From JBCCFC01 sp965213595 (GTDB taxonomy: Bacteria > Chloroflexota > Anaerolineae > Caldilineales > Caldilineaceae), in assembly GCA_965213595.1 (NCBI GenBank), contig CBDBZO010000002.1:682001-746000 (forward strand): a stretch of 64,000 nt of DNA, given 5' to 3'. A model generated the notes under the pieces. That model searched no databases. It saw only the letters and a program-made list of their open reading frames with translations, and was not told where the DNA came from. The position numbers and the translations under genes are program-made. This document shows, in pieces, positions 32,048-41,354 of the stretch. Each line of letters starts with the position of its first letter. The first letter of the stretch is position 1.

Positions 32048-32746
32048 TTATTCGCTCAACAACCTCGCCGCCAGCGCCGTCTCGACAGCGCCGTCCTCTC
32101 CGCGCTCGACGCGATACGCCGTCGCTCCCTCGCGCGAGGCGACGACCTCGTGCAGCTCGCCATCGATAAAGTGCAGCGCCGCGTAGTCGTCGATGCCGTA
32201 GCCGGGTTGCATCTCGCCGCTGGCAGTTAATTCGTGATAGCGCGAACGACGTTGGTTTTTTACGTCGTAGTGAGGTGCGCAACTGCCGGATAAAAAGCCT
32301 AGACACGAGATTGGTACAAACTGATTGTAAAGCGAATCTGTCAAACCTTGCGCGAACCAGCAGATCGCGCCCGCGCTGGGGCCTACGAGCACCGTGCCTT
32401 GCTCATAAGCCTGTCGTAAGATCACATCTAACTCCCACTCGCGCCAAAGCGCCAGCAGACTTTTGGTATTCCCTCCACCAACGTAGACCAAATCTTGCGA
32501 GAGTAGAAAATCTGCGATGTCCGAAGTGTGCGGCAGGAAAAGCGACAAGTCCATCGGCACACAATCAAGCTTGGTGAACGCACGATAAAATTTCAACGTA
32601 TCGCTTTCATTTTCTCTCTTGGCTTGGCCCAAATAGCAAACGTGCGCCTGCTTCTTCCCGACCCGTCGCAAAATGTAGCGGTCGAGCAGCAAATCGTCCA
32701 TCAAAAACCCACCGCCACCCATAGGGATAATCTGCTTTTTGCTCAT
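32048..32746 (-). CDS. Peptidase S51 (dipeptidase E / cyanophycinase-like), copy 2
   Basis: 232 residues. S51 features: MGGGGFLMDD at the start, DLVYVGGGNTKSLLALWREWELD, the nucleophile Ser in LVGPSAGAICWF, and the C-terminal GIDDYAALHFIDGELHEVVASREGATAYRV. It probably hydrolyses small Asp-containing dipeptides or isoaspartyl bonds. It overlaps the upstream paralogue by four bases (ATGA), so translation is probably coupled. The middle of the gene is less G+C-rich and diverged from the paralogue, while the 3' end is almost identical. Confidence 0.9.
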   Translation of the reverse strand: MSKKQIIPMGGGGFLMDDLLLDRYILRRVGKKQAHVCYLGQAKRENESDTLKFYRAFTKLDCVPMDLSLFLPHTSDIADFLLSQDLVYVGGGNTKSLLALWREWELDVILRQAYEQGTVLVGPSAGAICWFAQGLTDSLYNQFVPISCLGFLSGSCAPHYDVKNQRRSRYHELTASGEMQPGYGIDDYAALHFIDGELHEVVASREGATAYRVERGEDGAVETALAARLLSE

Positions 32747-33438
32747 GCCAACAACCTCGCCGCCAGCGCCGTCTCGACAGCGCCGTCCTCTCCGCGCTCG
32801 ACGCGATACGCCGTTGCTCCCTCGCGCGAGGCGACGACCTCGTGCAGGTCGCCATCGATGAAGTGCAGCGCCGCGTAGTCGTCGATGCCGTAGCCGGGTT
32901 GCATCGCGCCGCTGGCAATCAGCTTGTGAAAGCGTGGGCGACGCTGGGCCTCGCCGTCGTAGTGCGGCGCGCAGCTGCCGGGCAAAAACTCCAAACAGGG
33001 CAGCGGGTTGAGCTGGTTGTGGATTGAGTCCGTCAGCCCCTGTTCAAACCAGCAGCTGGCGCCCGCGCTGACGCCCGCCAGCACCGTGCCCTGCTGCCAC
33101 GCCTGTCGCAGAATCGTGTCCAGCTCCCACTCGCGCCAGAGGGCCAACATGCTTTTGGTGTTGCCGCCGCCCACGTAAATCACGTCCTGTGCCAGCAGAA
33201 AGTCGGCGATGTCTGCCGTGTGCGGGCGGAAGAGCGAGAGGTGCGACGGTGCGCCGCCGAGGTCGAGGCAGGCGCGGTAGAAGCGCACGATGTAGAAGTC
33301 GTCTTCGCCGCCCGCCTGCGGCAGAAAGCAAATTTTGGGCTGTGACTTCCCAGCCCGCTGCACAATATACTGATCCAGCCGCGCATCGTCCATCGAAAAG
33401 CCGCCGCCGCCCATGGCAATGAGGTGGGTTGTGGGCAT
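32743..33438 (-). CDS. Peptidase S51 (dipeptidase E / cyanophycinase-like), copy 1
   Basis: 231 residues, first gene of a tandem pair. MGGGGFSMDDARLDQYIVQ opens the fold; VIYVGGGNTKSMLALWREWELD, the nucleophile elbow LAGVSAGASCWF, and GSCAPHYD follow. The last 55 or so codons match the paralogue at all but a few bases, while the rest differs at many positions. Likely the same class of activity as copy 2. The 33439-33640 gap upstream holds only an 18-bp-arm hairpin. Confidence 0.9.
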   Translation of the reverse strand: MPTTHLIAMGGGGFSMDDARLDQYIVQRAGKSQPKICFLPQAGGEDDFYIVRFYRACLDLGGAPSHLSLFRPHTADIADFLLAQDVIYVGGGNTKSMLALWREWELDTILRQAWQQGTVLAGVSAGASCWFEQGLTDSIHNQLNPLPCLEFLPGSCAPHYDGEAQRRPRFHKLIASGAMQPGYGIDDYAALHFIDGDLHEVVASREGATAYRVERGEDGAVETALAARLLA

Positions 33439-33542
33439 GGTTTATTCTTTCGCAAAAATTTGGTCGATCCGCTCTGGCTCCGATGGGCTCTTCGACGAGT
33501 GTAGGGTCCGCTCAGCCGTCGCTGATGGTGTCGACGACAACC

Positions 33543-33608
33543 GCGTCCCCGGCACGGGCTAAACGCTACTGGACATTCCCTATTTCTCGCAGCCCGTGCC
33601 GGGGACGC
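33543..33608. repeat. Inverted repeat with 18-bp perfect arms
   Basis: GCGTCCCCGGCACGGGCT at 33543-33560 and its exact reverse complement at 33591-33608, with a 30-base loop. It lies between the S51 pair and the LOG-family gene. Confidence 0.75.
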
Positions 33609-33640
33609 TGACCTGACGCAATAAGCAACAAGCACTATCC

Positions 33641-34234
33641 TCACAGCTCTTCCTCACTCACCCACTGCGTCAATCCCTGCGGCAAGTTTTGCGATGCGAG
33701 CGCCTCCAGCAGCGACTCTGGCGTGTCGGCAGCCGTGATGAGCTGGCGATGGTGTGGGCGGACGAAGCCCTCGGCCAGCATGTGCTCGATGGTCGCCAGC
33801 AGCGGGTCGTAGTAGCCCAGCACGTTGAGCAGCCCCAGCGGCTTGCGATGCACGCCAAGCTGGCCGTAGGTGATCATCTCGAACAGTTCATCCAGCGTGC
33901 CAAAGCCTCCGGGCAGCGCGATAAAGGCGTCGCTCGCTTCGGCCATCAGCGTTTTGCGCTCGTGCATTGTCTCGACGAGCACCAATTCACCAATCGACTC
34001 GCCGGACAGCTCCTTCTGCGTCAACGCGCGCGGCAAAATGCCCAGCACCTCGCCGCCGTGCGCAACCGTCGCCCGCGCAACCGCGCCCATCAGCCCGACG
34101 CTGCCGCCGCCGTAAACCAGCCGCAGCCCGCGCCGCCCGATCAGCGCGCCGAGCGAGCGCGCCGCCGCTTCGTATTCCGGTCGCGCGCCGGGGTTGGCGC
34201 CGCAAAAGACGCCGAGGGCGTGAAAGGTGTTCAT
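33641..34234 (-). CDS. LOG family / TIGR00730 Rossmann-fold nucleotide phosphoribohydrolase
   Basis: 197 residues from the ATG at 34234; the longer frame is rejected. The family motif PGGxGTxxE is exact in ALPGGFGTLDELFEMITYGQLG, with the catalytic Arg in ETMHERKTLM. Early VFCGANPGARPEYEAAAR and LVYGGGSVGLMG form the nucleotide-binding fold. Characterised members release adenine or cytokinin base and ribose 5-phosphate from nucleoside 5'-monophosphates. In this neighbourhood it could act on AMP from the adenosine-kinase-like enzyme; that link is inference. Confidence 0.9.
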   Translation of the reverse strand: MNTFHALGVFCGANPGARPEYEAAARSLGALIGRRGLRLVYGGGSVGLMGAVARATVAHGGEVLGILPRALTQKELSGESIGELVLVETMHERKTLMAEASDAFIALPGGFGTLDELFEMITYGQLGVHRKPLGLLNVLGYYDPLLATIEHMLAEGFVRPHHRQLITAADTPESLLEALASQNLPQGLTQWVSEEEL

Positions 34235-34257
34235 GGTGATGACGTGGCGTGATGTAG

Positions 34258-34276
34258 GTGCGGCTTGCAGCCGCAC
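34258..34276. repeat. Small palindrome GTGCGGCT-TGC-AGCCGCAC
   Basis: A 19-base hairpin upstream of the LOG gene. The same palindrome with the loop inverted lies at 30844-30862, upstream of the GNAT gene. Confidence 0.7.
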
Positions 34277-34342
34277 GATGTTGGCACTCCTTACCAGATT
34301 ATTTGATGAGAAGGCCACAGATTGCGCAGCTGAAAGCAGCGC

Positions 34343-35434
34343 CTACGGTTTGCCACCCCGCTTCTTCCTCTCCTCGCCAATCCGCGCTTCCGCCCTTTCC
34401 TTGGCCGCGCGCAGGCTCTCCGTAAACGGCGGGTAGCAAATTCCCTCTTCGGTGATGATGCCGGTGAGATAGCGGTGGGGCGTGATGTCAAAGGCCTGGT
34501 TGTAGACGGGCACGTTTTTCGGCGCAATCTGCTCCGCGCCGATGTGCGTGACCTCTTCGTCGCCGCGCTCTTCGATCGGGATGTCCTCGCCCGTTGCCAA
34601 ATTCAAATCGATGGTGCTGGTGGGTACGACTGCGTAGGCCGGAATGCCGTTTTCCTTGGCGAGGACGCTGATGTTATACGTGCCAATTTTGTTGGCGACA
34701 TCGCCGTTCGCGGCCACGCGATCCGCGCCGTATATCACAACGTCAACCCTGCCCTGGCGCATCAGCGAGCCGGAGACGTTGTCCGCGATCAGGTGCATCG
34801 GCACTTCGGCGCGCATCAGCTCCCAGGCCGTCAAGCGCGCGCCCTGCAGGCGCGGTCGCGTCTCGTCCACCCAGACGTGGATCTCCTTGCCCTGCTCGTG
34901 CGCGGCGTAGATCACGCCCAGCGCCGTGCCAAAGTCGACGGTGGCCAGCGCGCCGGTGTTGCAGTGATGCAGCAGATTCGCACCATCGGGCACAACCGCC
35001 GCGCCGTTGAAGCCCATGCGCCGGTTGATCTCCACGTCCGCGTCGGCCAGCGCCTCGGCCTCGGCCAGCAGCGCGTCGCGGATAGCGTCGGGATCGGCGT
35101 CGTGGCGCTCGGCTTCGGCATAAGCCAACTGCAACATGCGCTGCGTGGCCCAGCTCAGGTTGACGGCGGTCGGGCGCGCGGCGTCGAGCGTCGCCTTCGC
35201 CGCTTCGAGATCGCCCAGCAGCGAGCCGTGGTCGTCCGCGTCGCTCACGTGGGCGGCCAGCGCCATGCCGTAGCCGGCTGTTGCGCCGATGGCGGGCGCG
35301 CCGCGCACGTACATCTCGCGGATCGAGCGCGCCACGCCCTCGACGGAATCAAACTCGGCAATTTCAAACGTATTCGGCAGCAGCCGCTGGTCAATCATCT
35401 TGACCAGATTGTCTTCCCAAAAGACGGTGCGCAT
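34343..35434 (-). CDS. mtnA: S-methyl-5-thioribose-1-phosphate isomerase
   Basis: 363 residues from the ATG at 35434, with AAGGAG just upstream. MtnA/eIF2B-like fold: VRGAPAIGATAGYGMALAA, LLHHCNTGALATVDFGTALGVI with the catalytic Cys, WVDETRPRLQGARLTAWEL, and VDVVIYGADRVAANGDVANKIGTYN with the catalytic Asp. It converts methylthioribose 1-phosphate to methylthioribulose 1-phosphate in methionine salvage from methylthioadenosine. The spermidine-synthase-like protein at the window start would be a source of methylthioadenosine. No other mtn gene is present here. Confidence 0.96.
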   Translation of the reverse strand: MRTVFWEDNLVKMIDQRLLPNTFEIAEFDSVEGVARSIREMYVRGAPAIGATAGYGMALAAHVSDADDHGSLLGDLEAAKATLDAARPTAVNLSWATQRMLQLAYAEAERHDADPDAIRDALLAEAEALADADVEINRRMGFNGAAVVPDGANLLHHCNTGALATVDFGTALGVIYAAHEQGKEIHVWVDETRPRLQGARLTAWELMRAEVPMHLIADNVSGSLMRQGRVDVVIYGADRVAANGDVANKIGTYNISVLAKENGIPAYAVVPTSTIDLNLATGEDIPIEERGDEEVTHIGAEQIAPKNVPVYNQAFDITPHRYLTGIITEEGICYPPFTESLRAAKERAEARIGEERKKRGGKP

Positions 35435-35485
35435 GGGGTACTCCTTCACGTGGGGTGGGCGGTGTTGCTTCGCGTGAATTACTTA

Positions 35486-35593
35486 TTGCTTATTGCTTAT
35501 TGGATCCTTCGTTGGAAAACTGGCTGAATTTAGGGAAGCAGGAGGAGAATACCCACCCAACAAAATTTACCCCTCTTCCAATAAGCAATAAGC
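35486..35593. repeat. Inverted repeat GCTTATTGCTTATTGG ... CCAATAAGCAATAAGC
   Basis: Sixteen-base arms at 35486-35501 and 35578-35593 are exact reverse complements, in the mtnA leader. They flank about 76 bases without a gene. Confidence 0.75.
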
Positions 35594-35603
35594 AGCAGGC
35601 AAT

Positions 35604-35800
<197 letters not shown>

Positions 35801-35806
35801 ACATTA

Positions 35807-35835
35807 GCGTAGCATAAGCGCCGAAGCGCTGTCAA
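35807..35835 (-). promoter_or_regulatory. Sigma-70-type promoter TTGACA-N17-TACGCT
   Basis: On the minus strand the -35 box is a perfect TTGACA with ideal 17-base spacing to TACGCT. The -35 overlaps the 9-bp target duplication of the family C element at 35840, so the insertion landed at its upstream edge. Confidence 0.6.
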
Positions 35836-35839
35836 AATC

Positions 35840-35991
35840 CAGCAATTTCAAATTTAACTTACCAGAAGAATTTTTCGCCGCGGATTGTGCAGATTTGCGC
35901 GGAGTCAGAGACAAAAGTCCGCGTAATCCGCGCAATCCGCGGCGAAACTCTCTTCAACTGTGCAGCAAGCGGTCCAAATTTGGAATTGCTG
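35840..35991 (+). mobile_element. Small inverted-repeat element, family C, intact copy (152 bp)
   Basis: Terminal repeats CAGCAATTTCAAATTT and (complement) CAGCAATTCCAAATTT differ at one base. The element is flanked by an exact 9-bp direct repeat GTCAAAATC (35831-35839 and 35992-36000). The interior is a palindrome of CGCCGCGGATTG-type sequence. It is the uninterrupted form of the element at 9449-9791. No coding capacity. Confidence 0.92.
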
Positions 35992-36148
35992 GTCAAAATC
36001 TGATGGGCTATCATCGCAGACGAGCAACCAGCTCCTCCCCCAATGCTGGGGAAGGCCGGGAGCGGGCGAAGGCTGAGCCGTTCCGTGAAGCTGGCTTTGC
36101 TGCTGGCCAACGCCCGTTTGCTCGGCTTGTTTGATTGCCGTTCTTTCA

Positions 36149-39100
36149 CTATCGCCCAACCAGCGGCAGGTAGGTGCGCGCGGGCAGCGTCTGCGCCGGC
36201 AACAGGTCGAAGTGAGCCGTGGCCGTGCCGCGCGAGCCAACTTCTACGGCGACGCTCGGTTCCGCCGTGTCGTAGCCGACGGGCGGCGCGAGCGTGACCA
36301 CGTATTCGCCAGCGGGCACGCCATCAAAGTAGTAGCGTCCTTCAACGTCCGTCTGTGCCGTAGCGAGGAACAGATCGCCCTGCGTGGCTGCGTCCGCCAG
36401 GGTGATTTGGACGCCAGCGGGGAAGCGCGGCAGCGCGTTGGCCTCATTCGCCTGGTCCACAACCACAACGCCCTCGATGGCCGTTGCGCGCGACGGATCG
36501 ACGGGGAGGGCGGCAGCGGCAACGTTTGCCAGTTCAAGCGCAATTTTGTCCAGCCGCGCGCCATCCTCGCGCAGATAGAGGGTGACCACGTGCTGCCCAG
36601 CCGACAGCGTTGCCTCGACGGGCGTGGGGCTGCCGCGGTCGATGGCGTAGTTTTCCTGGTAGCCCGCGCCGATTGGAATGTCCCACAGGTAACCGTTTGT
36701 CGGCAAATCGTTAATCGCAATCCAGAACGAATCATCACCATCCTGTGCGGCGAGCGTCCAGCCCTTGATGCGGTAGCGGCCCGCTTCGGTTACGTCGAAG
36801 GTGTATTCGATGCGGTTCCACGCGCCCAGCTTGCCGGTGCGGTTGCCCACGCCGTTGGGCCAGTGGATAAACGCACCGCCGCTGGCTACCGCGTCGCTGT
36901 CAACTTGAATGTTTTTGCCGTAGCCGTCGCCCGCTTCGGCCTCCTGCACCAGCAGCACGCTGCCGCCGGTGGGCGAGGTGGGCGTGGCCGTTGGCATCGG
37001 CGTTGCGGTCGGCGCGGGCGTGCTGCCAACGGGCACCGTGGGCGTTGCCGTGGCCGCGGGGGCGCTGCCGCCGCCCACGGCTTCAAGCGCAATTTTGTCC
37101 AAGCGCGCGCCATCTTCGCGCAGGAAGACGGTCACCACGTGGGGCCCGGCGCCGAGCGTCGCCTGCACCGGTTCGGGGTAGCCGCGATCCACCACGTAAG
37201 TTTGCTGGTAGCCGCCACCGACCGGTAGGTCCCACAGGTAGCCGCTCGCGGGCGCATCGTCGATCTGCACCCAGAACGAGGCGTCGCTCTGCTGCGCGGC
37301 CAGCGTCCAGCCCACGATGTTGTAGTCGCCAGCCGCGGGCACGTTGAAGGTGAAGTCGATGCTGTTCCAGCGCCCCGGCTTGCCCAGGCGATCGCCGGAG
37401 CCATCCGGCCAGTGGATAAACGCGCCGCCGCTGGCCGCCGCGTCGCTGCCCACCCGCATGTTTCTGCCGTAGACGTTGCCCGCCTCGGCCTCCTGCACGA
37501 GCAGCGTGCCGCCGCCGCCCGGCGTGGCCGTCGGCGCGGGCGTGTTCGTCGGCGCAACGGGCGTGGCCGTCGGCGCATTCGTTGGCGCATCTGTCGGCGC
37601 GAGCGTGGCCGTTGGTGTCGGCGGATTGGTCGAGCCGTTTGGCCCAACCGTGACCGCGCCGCGGCTGTTGCCGAGGGTGATCTGCACCTGCGCTTCAGCG
37701 TCCGCCGCATCCAGCGTGAGCGATTCCGACAGCGCGCCGCCGTTGACGGTCGTGGTCAGCGAGGATTGGCCGTTGGCCCAGCGCCCCGCCGATGTCGATA
37801 GGACAACGGTCGTCCCGTTGGGTACGGGGTTCCCCAGCGTGTCCACCGCCGCGACGCTGATGGTCGACACGAGCGGCTGGCCCGCTGGCTTGGCGGCGGG
37901 ATTGGCCGAGACGCGCAACTCTAGCGCAGCAAGCGTAAAGCTCGTCTGGCCCGTGGAGGCCGGTGAAACATTGAGGTAGCCGCCGCTGTAGTCCGTTAGA
38001 AGCGGCGGTTGATTCTGCTCCTGCATCAGGTACGTTGCGGGGGGGAAGCCCAGCCCTGGCTGCGCAATCACTTCGGTAATGGAGGCAGCGCCAAGGTTGA
38101 AGCCAAGCCGCAGCGGCTGCGCGTCGACAACGTCCACCGCCAGGCTGCGCTGCCCGCGATTCACCGCCACCTGCACGTCGGACCAGCGCTCGCCGCCCAA
38201 CTGCTCCACCTTGAGCCAGTAGAAAGCCTTGGACTCGTCCGTGCGCAGGTCGACAAAATCGGGGTTGTTGTTGAGCGCGTGCGGGGCAAAAAAGTTAAAC
38301 ACGTCGCTCGCTTCGTTTTCAAAGCAGTGGTAGAAGGGCGAGGGAACGCTTGAATTGCCGTCGTTGCAATTGGGGCCGACAACCGTGTCCATTTCAAAAG
38401 CGAGCGGCGCGCTGTGGCCCGCGGCCTGCAAAGCGCTGCGCATGTTGTGGGCGTGGCTGGCGGGCACGAGCAGATCGGCCTCGCTGTGGGTGAGCTTGAG
38501 CGGCGTGTGGCGCAGATTGCTCGCATAGCTGATGCCGGAGCGTCGCGCAAAGCAGAAGGAATTTTGCGAAGGATTGCGTCGCGTGGGCGTGCCGTTGATC
38601 TGCTCGAAGCACTCGCGCTCCATCCACTGGAAGTGAAAGGCCTGTTTGTAGCCATCGCGCTGGAGCCGCTGGGTCTCGTCGTACCAGGCGGGCCAGTCGC
38701 TGGGGCCTTTGTTCTCAAAAACGGCGGCAAAGAGATCGGGATGCTTGCCGCCCATCACCATCGCCAGCTGCCCACCCATCGAGCCGCCGTAGAGATAGAT
38801 GCGCTGCGGATCGACGTTGTAGTGTTGCAGCATATATTCCAACGTGCCGATGAGGTCGTGCTGCGCTTCAAGCGAGGCGTAGGCATACTTGCCCGGCGGG
38901 TTGGGGATGCCGTGGCGGCTGTCGCCGGGCCAGCTGCCGTGCAGCTGGGGCGAGGCGTAGAGCCAGCCGCGCGCATCCGCTTCGGCAGCGAGGCCCAAAT
39001 CTTCGCCCCAAAACATATCGGTGCTGCGTGCGTGGCTGACGAGAATCAGCGGGGCGGGCGTGCCCGGTGCGTAGCTGCGCGGCACTTGGGCACGCGCCTC

Positions 39101-39694
39101 CTGCGTGGTACGGTCGTAGCCGTTGGTAAAGGTAATCGTCGACGGCGTGGCCCCCGCCGCGGCGGCCTGCACGGAAGCGTCCGCAATCGAGCCGCTGACT
39201 TCGAGGCGCACGTTGGTGGCGGACCACGCGTCGCCCGCCAAGGCGTCGCTGCTCAAAGCAAGGCGGTTGTCGCCGTTGACCAGCGCCGCCAGCGGCACGT
39301 CAAAGTAGAAGGTTTCCCCGGTGGCGCAGGGGGCATCGTCACCCGCCGCGGCATCCGGCGCTATCATTGGATCAAGGAGGGGCACTTGCGCAATGGCCTG
39401 TCCGTTGAGCGTGATGGTGTGTGCGGCGTCGACCCCGGCCAGCGAGAGCATCAGCCGGGTGCGGGTCGCCTCGCCCCGCCAGGCCAGCGCGAGCGTCGCC
39501 TCACTGGCGGCTTCGCCAGCAACGACCACGCATTCAACGGCAGCCGACGTGACGCGCGTCGGCTCGGCTTGTGCGCGCAGGCTGCCCGCGCCGCTAGACG
39601 CAAACAGCAGAGAGAGCACGAGACACGCCAGCACAACGGGCAGGCGCGCGTGTAATCGTCGGCTATACCAAAAAGTAACGGGGGATAGATTCAT
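36149..39694 (-). CDS. Secreted multidomain esterase with Big-like domain, two carbohydrate-binding-like modules and a C-terminal B-type domain
   Basis: 1181 residues. Signal peptide to about residue 42; a beta domain; then an alpha/beta hydrolase of the PHB-depolymerase/feruloyl-esterase type, with nucleophile Ser305 in YLYGGSMGGQLAM. A Big_1-like segment (VSTISVAAVDTLGNPVPNGTTVVLSTSAGRW), a Thr/Pro linker (about 685-729), module 1 (730-873), a second linker, module 2 (915-1055) and a carboxypeptidase-regulatory-like domain (1072-1175) follow. The two modules are near copies (VQEAEAG...DKIALE) and resemble CBM6/35. It ends TYLPLVGR. Probably attacks esterified polysaccharide or polyester outside the cell. 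Confidence 0.8.
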   Translation of the reverse strand: MNLSPVTFWYSRRLHARLPVVLACLVLSLLFASSGAGSLRAQAEPTRVTSAAVECVVVAGEAASEATLALAWRGEATRTRLMLSLAGVDAAHTITLNGQAIAQVPLLDPMIAPDAAAGDDAPCATGETFYFDVPLAALVNGDNRLALSSDALAGDAWSATNVRLEVSGSIADASVQAAAAGATPSTITFTNGYDRTTQEARAQVPRSYAPGTPAPLILVSHARSTDMFWGEDLGLAAEADARGWLYASPQLHGSWPGDSRHGIPNPPGKYAYASLEAQHDLIGTLEYMLQHYNVDPQRIYLYGGSMGGQLAMVMGGKHPDLFAAVFENKGPSDWPAWYDETQRLQRDGYKQAFHFQWMERECFEQINGTPTRRNPSQNSFCFARRSGISYASNLRHTPLKLTHSEADLLVPASHAHNMRSALQAAGHSAPLAFEMDTVVGPNCNDGNSSVPSPFYHCFENEASDVFNFFAPHALNNNPDFVDLRTDESKAFYWLKVEQLGGERWSDVQVAVNRGQRSLAVDVVDAQPLRLGFNLGAASITEVIAQPGLGFPPATYLMQEQNQPPLLTDYSGGYLNVSPASTGQTSFTLAALELRVSANPAAKPAGQPLVSTISVAAVDTLGNPVPNGTTVVLSTSAGRWANGQSSLTTTVNGGALSESLTLDAADAEAQVQITLGNSRGAVTVGPNGSTNPPTPTATLAPTDAPTNAPTATPVAPTNTPAPTATPGGGGTLLVQEAEAGNVYGRNMRVGSDAAASGGAFIHWPDGSGDRLGKPGRWNSIDFTFNVPAAGDYNIVGWTLAAQQSDASFWVQIDDAPASGYLWDLPVGGGYQQTYVVDRGYPEPVQATLGAGPHVVTVFLREDGARLDKIALEAVGGGSAPAATATPTVPVGSTPAPTATPMPTATPTSPTGGSVLLVQEAEAGDGYGKNIQVDSDAVASGGAFIHWPNGVGNRTGKLGAWNRIEYTFDVTEAGRYRIKGWTLAAQDGDDSFWIAINDLPTNGYLWDIPIGAGYQENYAIDRGSPTPVEATLSAGQHVVTLYLREDGARLDKIALELANVAAAALPVDPSRATAIEGVVVVDQANEANALPRFPAGVQITLADAATQGDLFLATAQTDVEGRYYFDGVPAGEYVVTLAPPVGYDTAEPSVAVEVGSRGTATAHFDLLPAQTLPARTYLPLVGR

Positions 39695-40056
39695 TTTTTC
39701 CTCACCTACTGTAAAATACTGTATGAGCAGAAAGCGGTTGCCGTCAGCTTTCGTATCATTTAGAGGGGCAGCGCGTCATCGGTGAGGGAGAGATTGAGGG
39801 CAGACGCGTATTGAATAAGTACACAATCGTTCGATTTACAACGGCGTAACAGTCGAGCGGCGGTGGAGTCGCCGTCACACCACTCTTCAGTTTACACCAT
39901 CTTTGCTGACTTTTGCTACAATGGAGCTAACAACTTCCTTACAGCTTCATTGATTTTGCTAATAGGAAAGACGCGGCCCCATTCAGATAGTGACGCGTCG
40001 GGCTCGCGCTGCCGGATTGAACGCACTGCTTACCAAAATTTTAGGATAACGTTACC
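39695..40056. other. Divergent intergenic region between the esterase gene and carA
   Basis: 362 bases without a convincing ORF. A TACAAT box (39917-39922) lies 134 bases before the carA GTG; the best upstream partner is TTTACA at an unusual 20-base spacing, so the promoter call is weak. A GGCGGTGGAGTCGCCG hairpin lies near 39859. No pyrimidine-regulated leader motif is recognised. Confidence 0.4.
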
Positions 40057-41262
40057 GTGACGGCTCTGCTTGTTCTCGAAGATGGCACCACTTTTCACGG
40101 CGAAGCCTTTGGCGCGTCGACGACCGTTGTGGGCGAGGTGGTGTTTAACACCAGCTTAACGGGCTACCAAGAAGTGATCACCGATCCCTCCTATCGCGGG
40201 CAGATGGTCTGCATGACGCTGCCCCACGTTGGCAATACGGGCATCAACCCGCGCGATGTCGAGAGCGACCGCCCGCAGATCACTGCCTTTATCGTGCGCG
40301 AAGTCAGCCCCGTTGTTTCCAACTGGCGTGCCAACGAAGCGCTGCCGGATTACCTGGCCCGCCACGATATTCCCGGCATCAGCGAAGTCGACACGCGGGC
40401 GCTGACGCGTCGCCTGCGCGAGCGCGGCTCGATGCACGCCGCCCTGAGCACGGATGGCCGGCAGAGCGCCGAAGCCTTGCGCCAAGCTGCGTGCGATTGG
40501 GCAGGCCTGGACGGCGTCGACCTCGTGCGCGAAGTGACGTGTCAAGAGCCGTACAACTGGGTCGACGGAACCGAGCACGAGTGGACGCCCGTGCCCGCGG
40601 GCGGTGGTGCGCCGCGCTTTCATCAGCCGGATGGCGTGCCCGATGCGCCGCTGGTGGTCGCCTACGATTTTGGCATCAAGCAGAACATCCTGCGTCGGCT
40701 TACCAGCCACGGCCTGCGCGTGACGGTCGTTCCGGCAGATACGACAGCCGATGAGGTGCTGGCCCTGAAGCCGGACGGTCTCTTCCTGAGCAACGGCCCC
40801 GGTGATCCAGCGGCGGTTCCCTACGCGGCGGCGGCGGTAAGCGATCTGCTGGCGAGCGGGCTGCCTACCTTTGGCATTTGCCTCGGCCACCAGATCATCG
40901 GCCTCGCGCTGGGCGGGCGCACCTACAAGCTCAAGTTTGGTCACCACGGCAGCAATCAGCCCGTGCGCGACCTCACGGATTCGCCAACCGATTTGTCGGC
41001 AGAGGGCACAGCCAGCAGCGCCAGCGGCGCGGTGCAGATCACGGCGCAAAATCACAACTATGCGGTGGACGGCGATTCGCTGCCGCCGGAGGCCATCGTC
41101 ACGCACTACAACCTGAACGACCAGACGGTCGAAGGGCTGCGGCTGCGCGACCAGCCCGTCTTTAGCGTGCAGTACCACCCGGAAGCCAGCCCCGGCCCGC
41201 ACGACGCCGAGCTGCTCTTCACGCGCTTCGCCGAGCTGGTCCACGAGCGCGTTGAGCGGTAA
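40057..41262 (+). CDS. carA: Carbamoyl-phosphate synthase small (glutaminase) subunit
   Basis: 401 residues from a GTG start with TAGGAT upstream. The N-terminal CPSase small-chain domain is intact (ALLVLEDGTTFHGEAFG, GYQEVITDPSYRGQMVCMTLPHVGNTGIN). The class I glutamine amidotransferase triad is complete: Cys275 in FGICLGHQ, His374 and Glu376 in QYHPEASPGPHD. It supplies ammonia to CarB for arginine and pyrimidine synthesis. carB is not adjacent within the window; a lipoprotein gene follows. An internal Gly/Pro-rich loop (EWTPVPAGGGAPRFHQPDGVPDAP) before the amidotransferase domain is longer than usual. Confidence 0.97.
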   Translation: MTALLVLEDGTTFHGEAFGASTTVVGEVVFNTSLTGYQEVITDPSYRGQMVCMTLPHVGNTGINPRDVESDRPQITAFIVREVSPVVSNWRANEALPDYLARHDIPGISEVDTRALTRRLRERGSMHAALSTDGRQSAEALRQAACDWAGLDGVDLVREVTCQEPYNWVDGTEHEWTPVPAGGGAPRFHQPDGVPDAPLVVAYDFGIKQNILRRLTSHGLRVTVVPADTTADEVLALKPDGLFLSNGPGDPAAVPYAAAAVSDLLASGLPTFGICLGHQIIGLALGGRTYKLKFGHHGSNQPVRDLTDSPTDLSAEGTASSASGAVQITAQNHNYAVDGDSLPPEAIVTHYNLNDQTVEGLRLRDQPVFSVQYHPEASPGPHDAELLFTRFAELVHERVER

Positions 41263-41354
41263 CAGATGTTATGCCGTTTACTGGCCCACTGATTACTAGC
41301 CGCGCTCCCTAACATTCCGAACTATATGCCACTGATGGCAAAGGTCTTTCTCAT

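Noticed and set aside
38414..39655. Long antisense ORF (413 codons) opposite the secreted esterase
   Set aside because: Shadow frame in G+C-rich DNA: no family motifs, Arg/Ala/Gly-rich composition, while the opposite frame has a signal peptide and recognised domains. The same reasoning removes other antisense frames such as those near 24766, 26156 and 40156.
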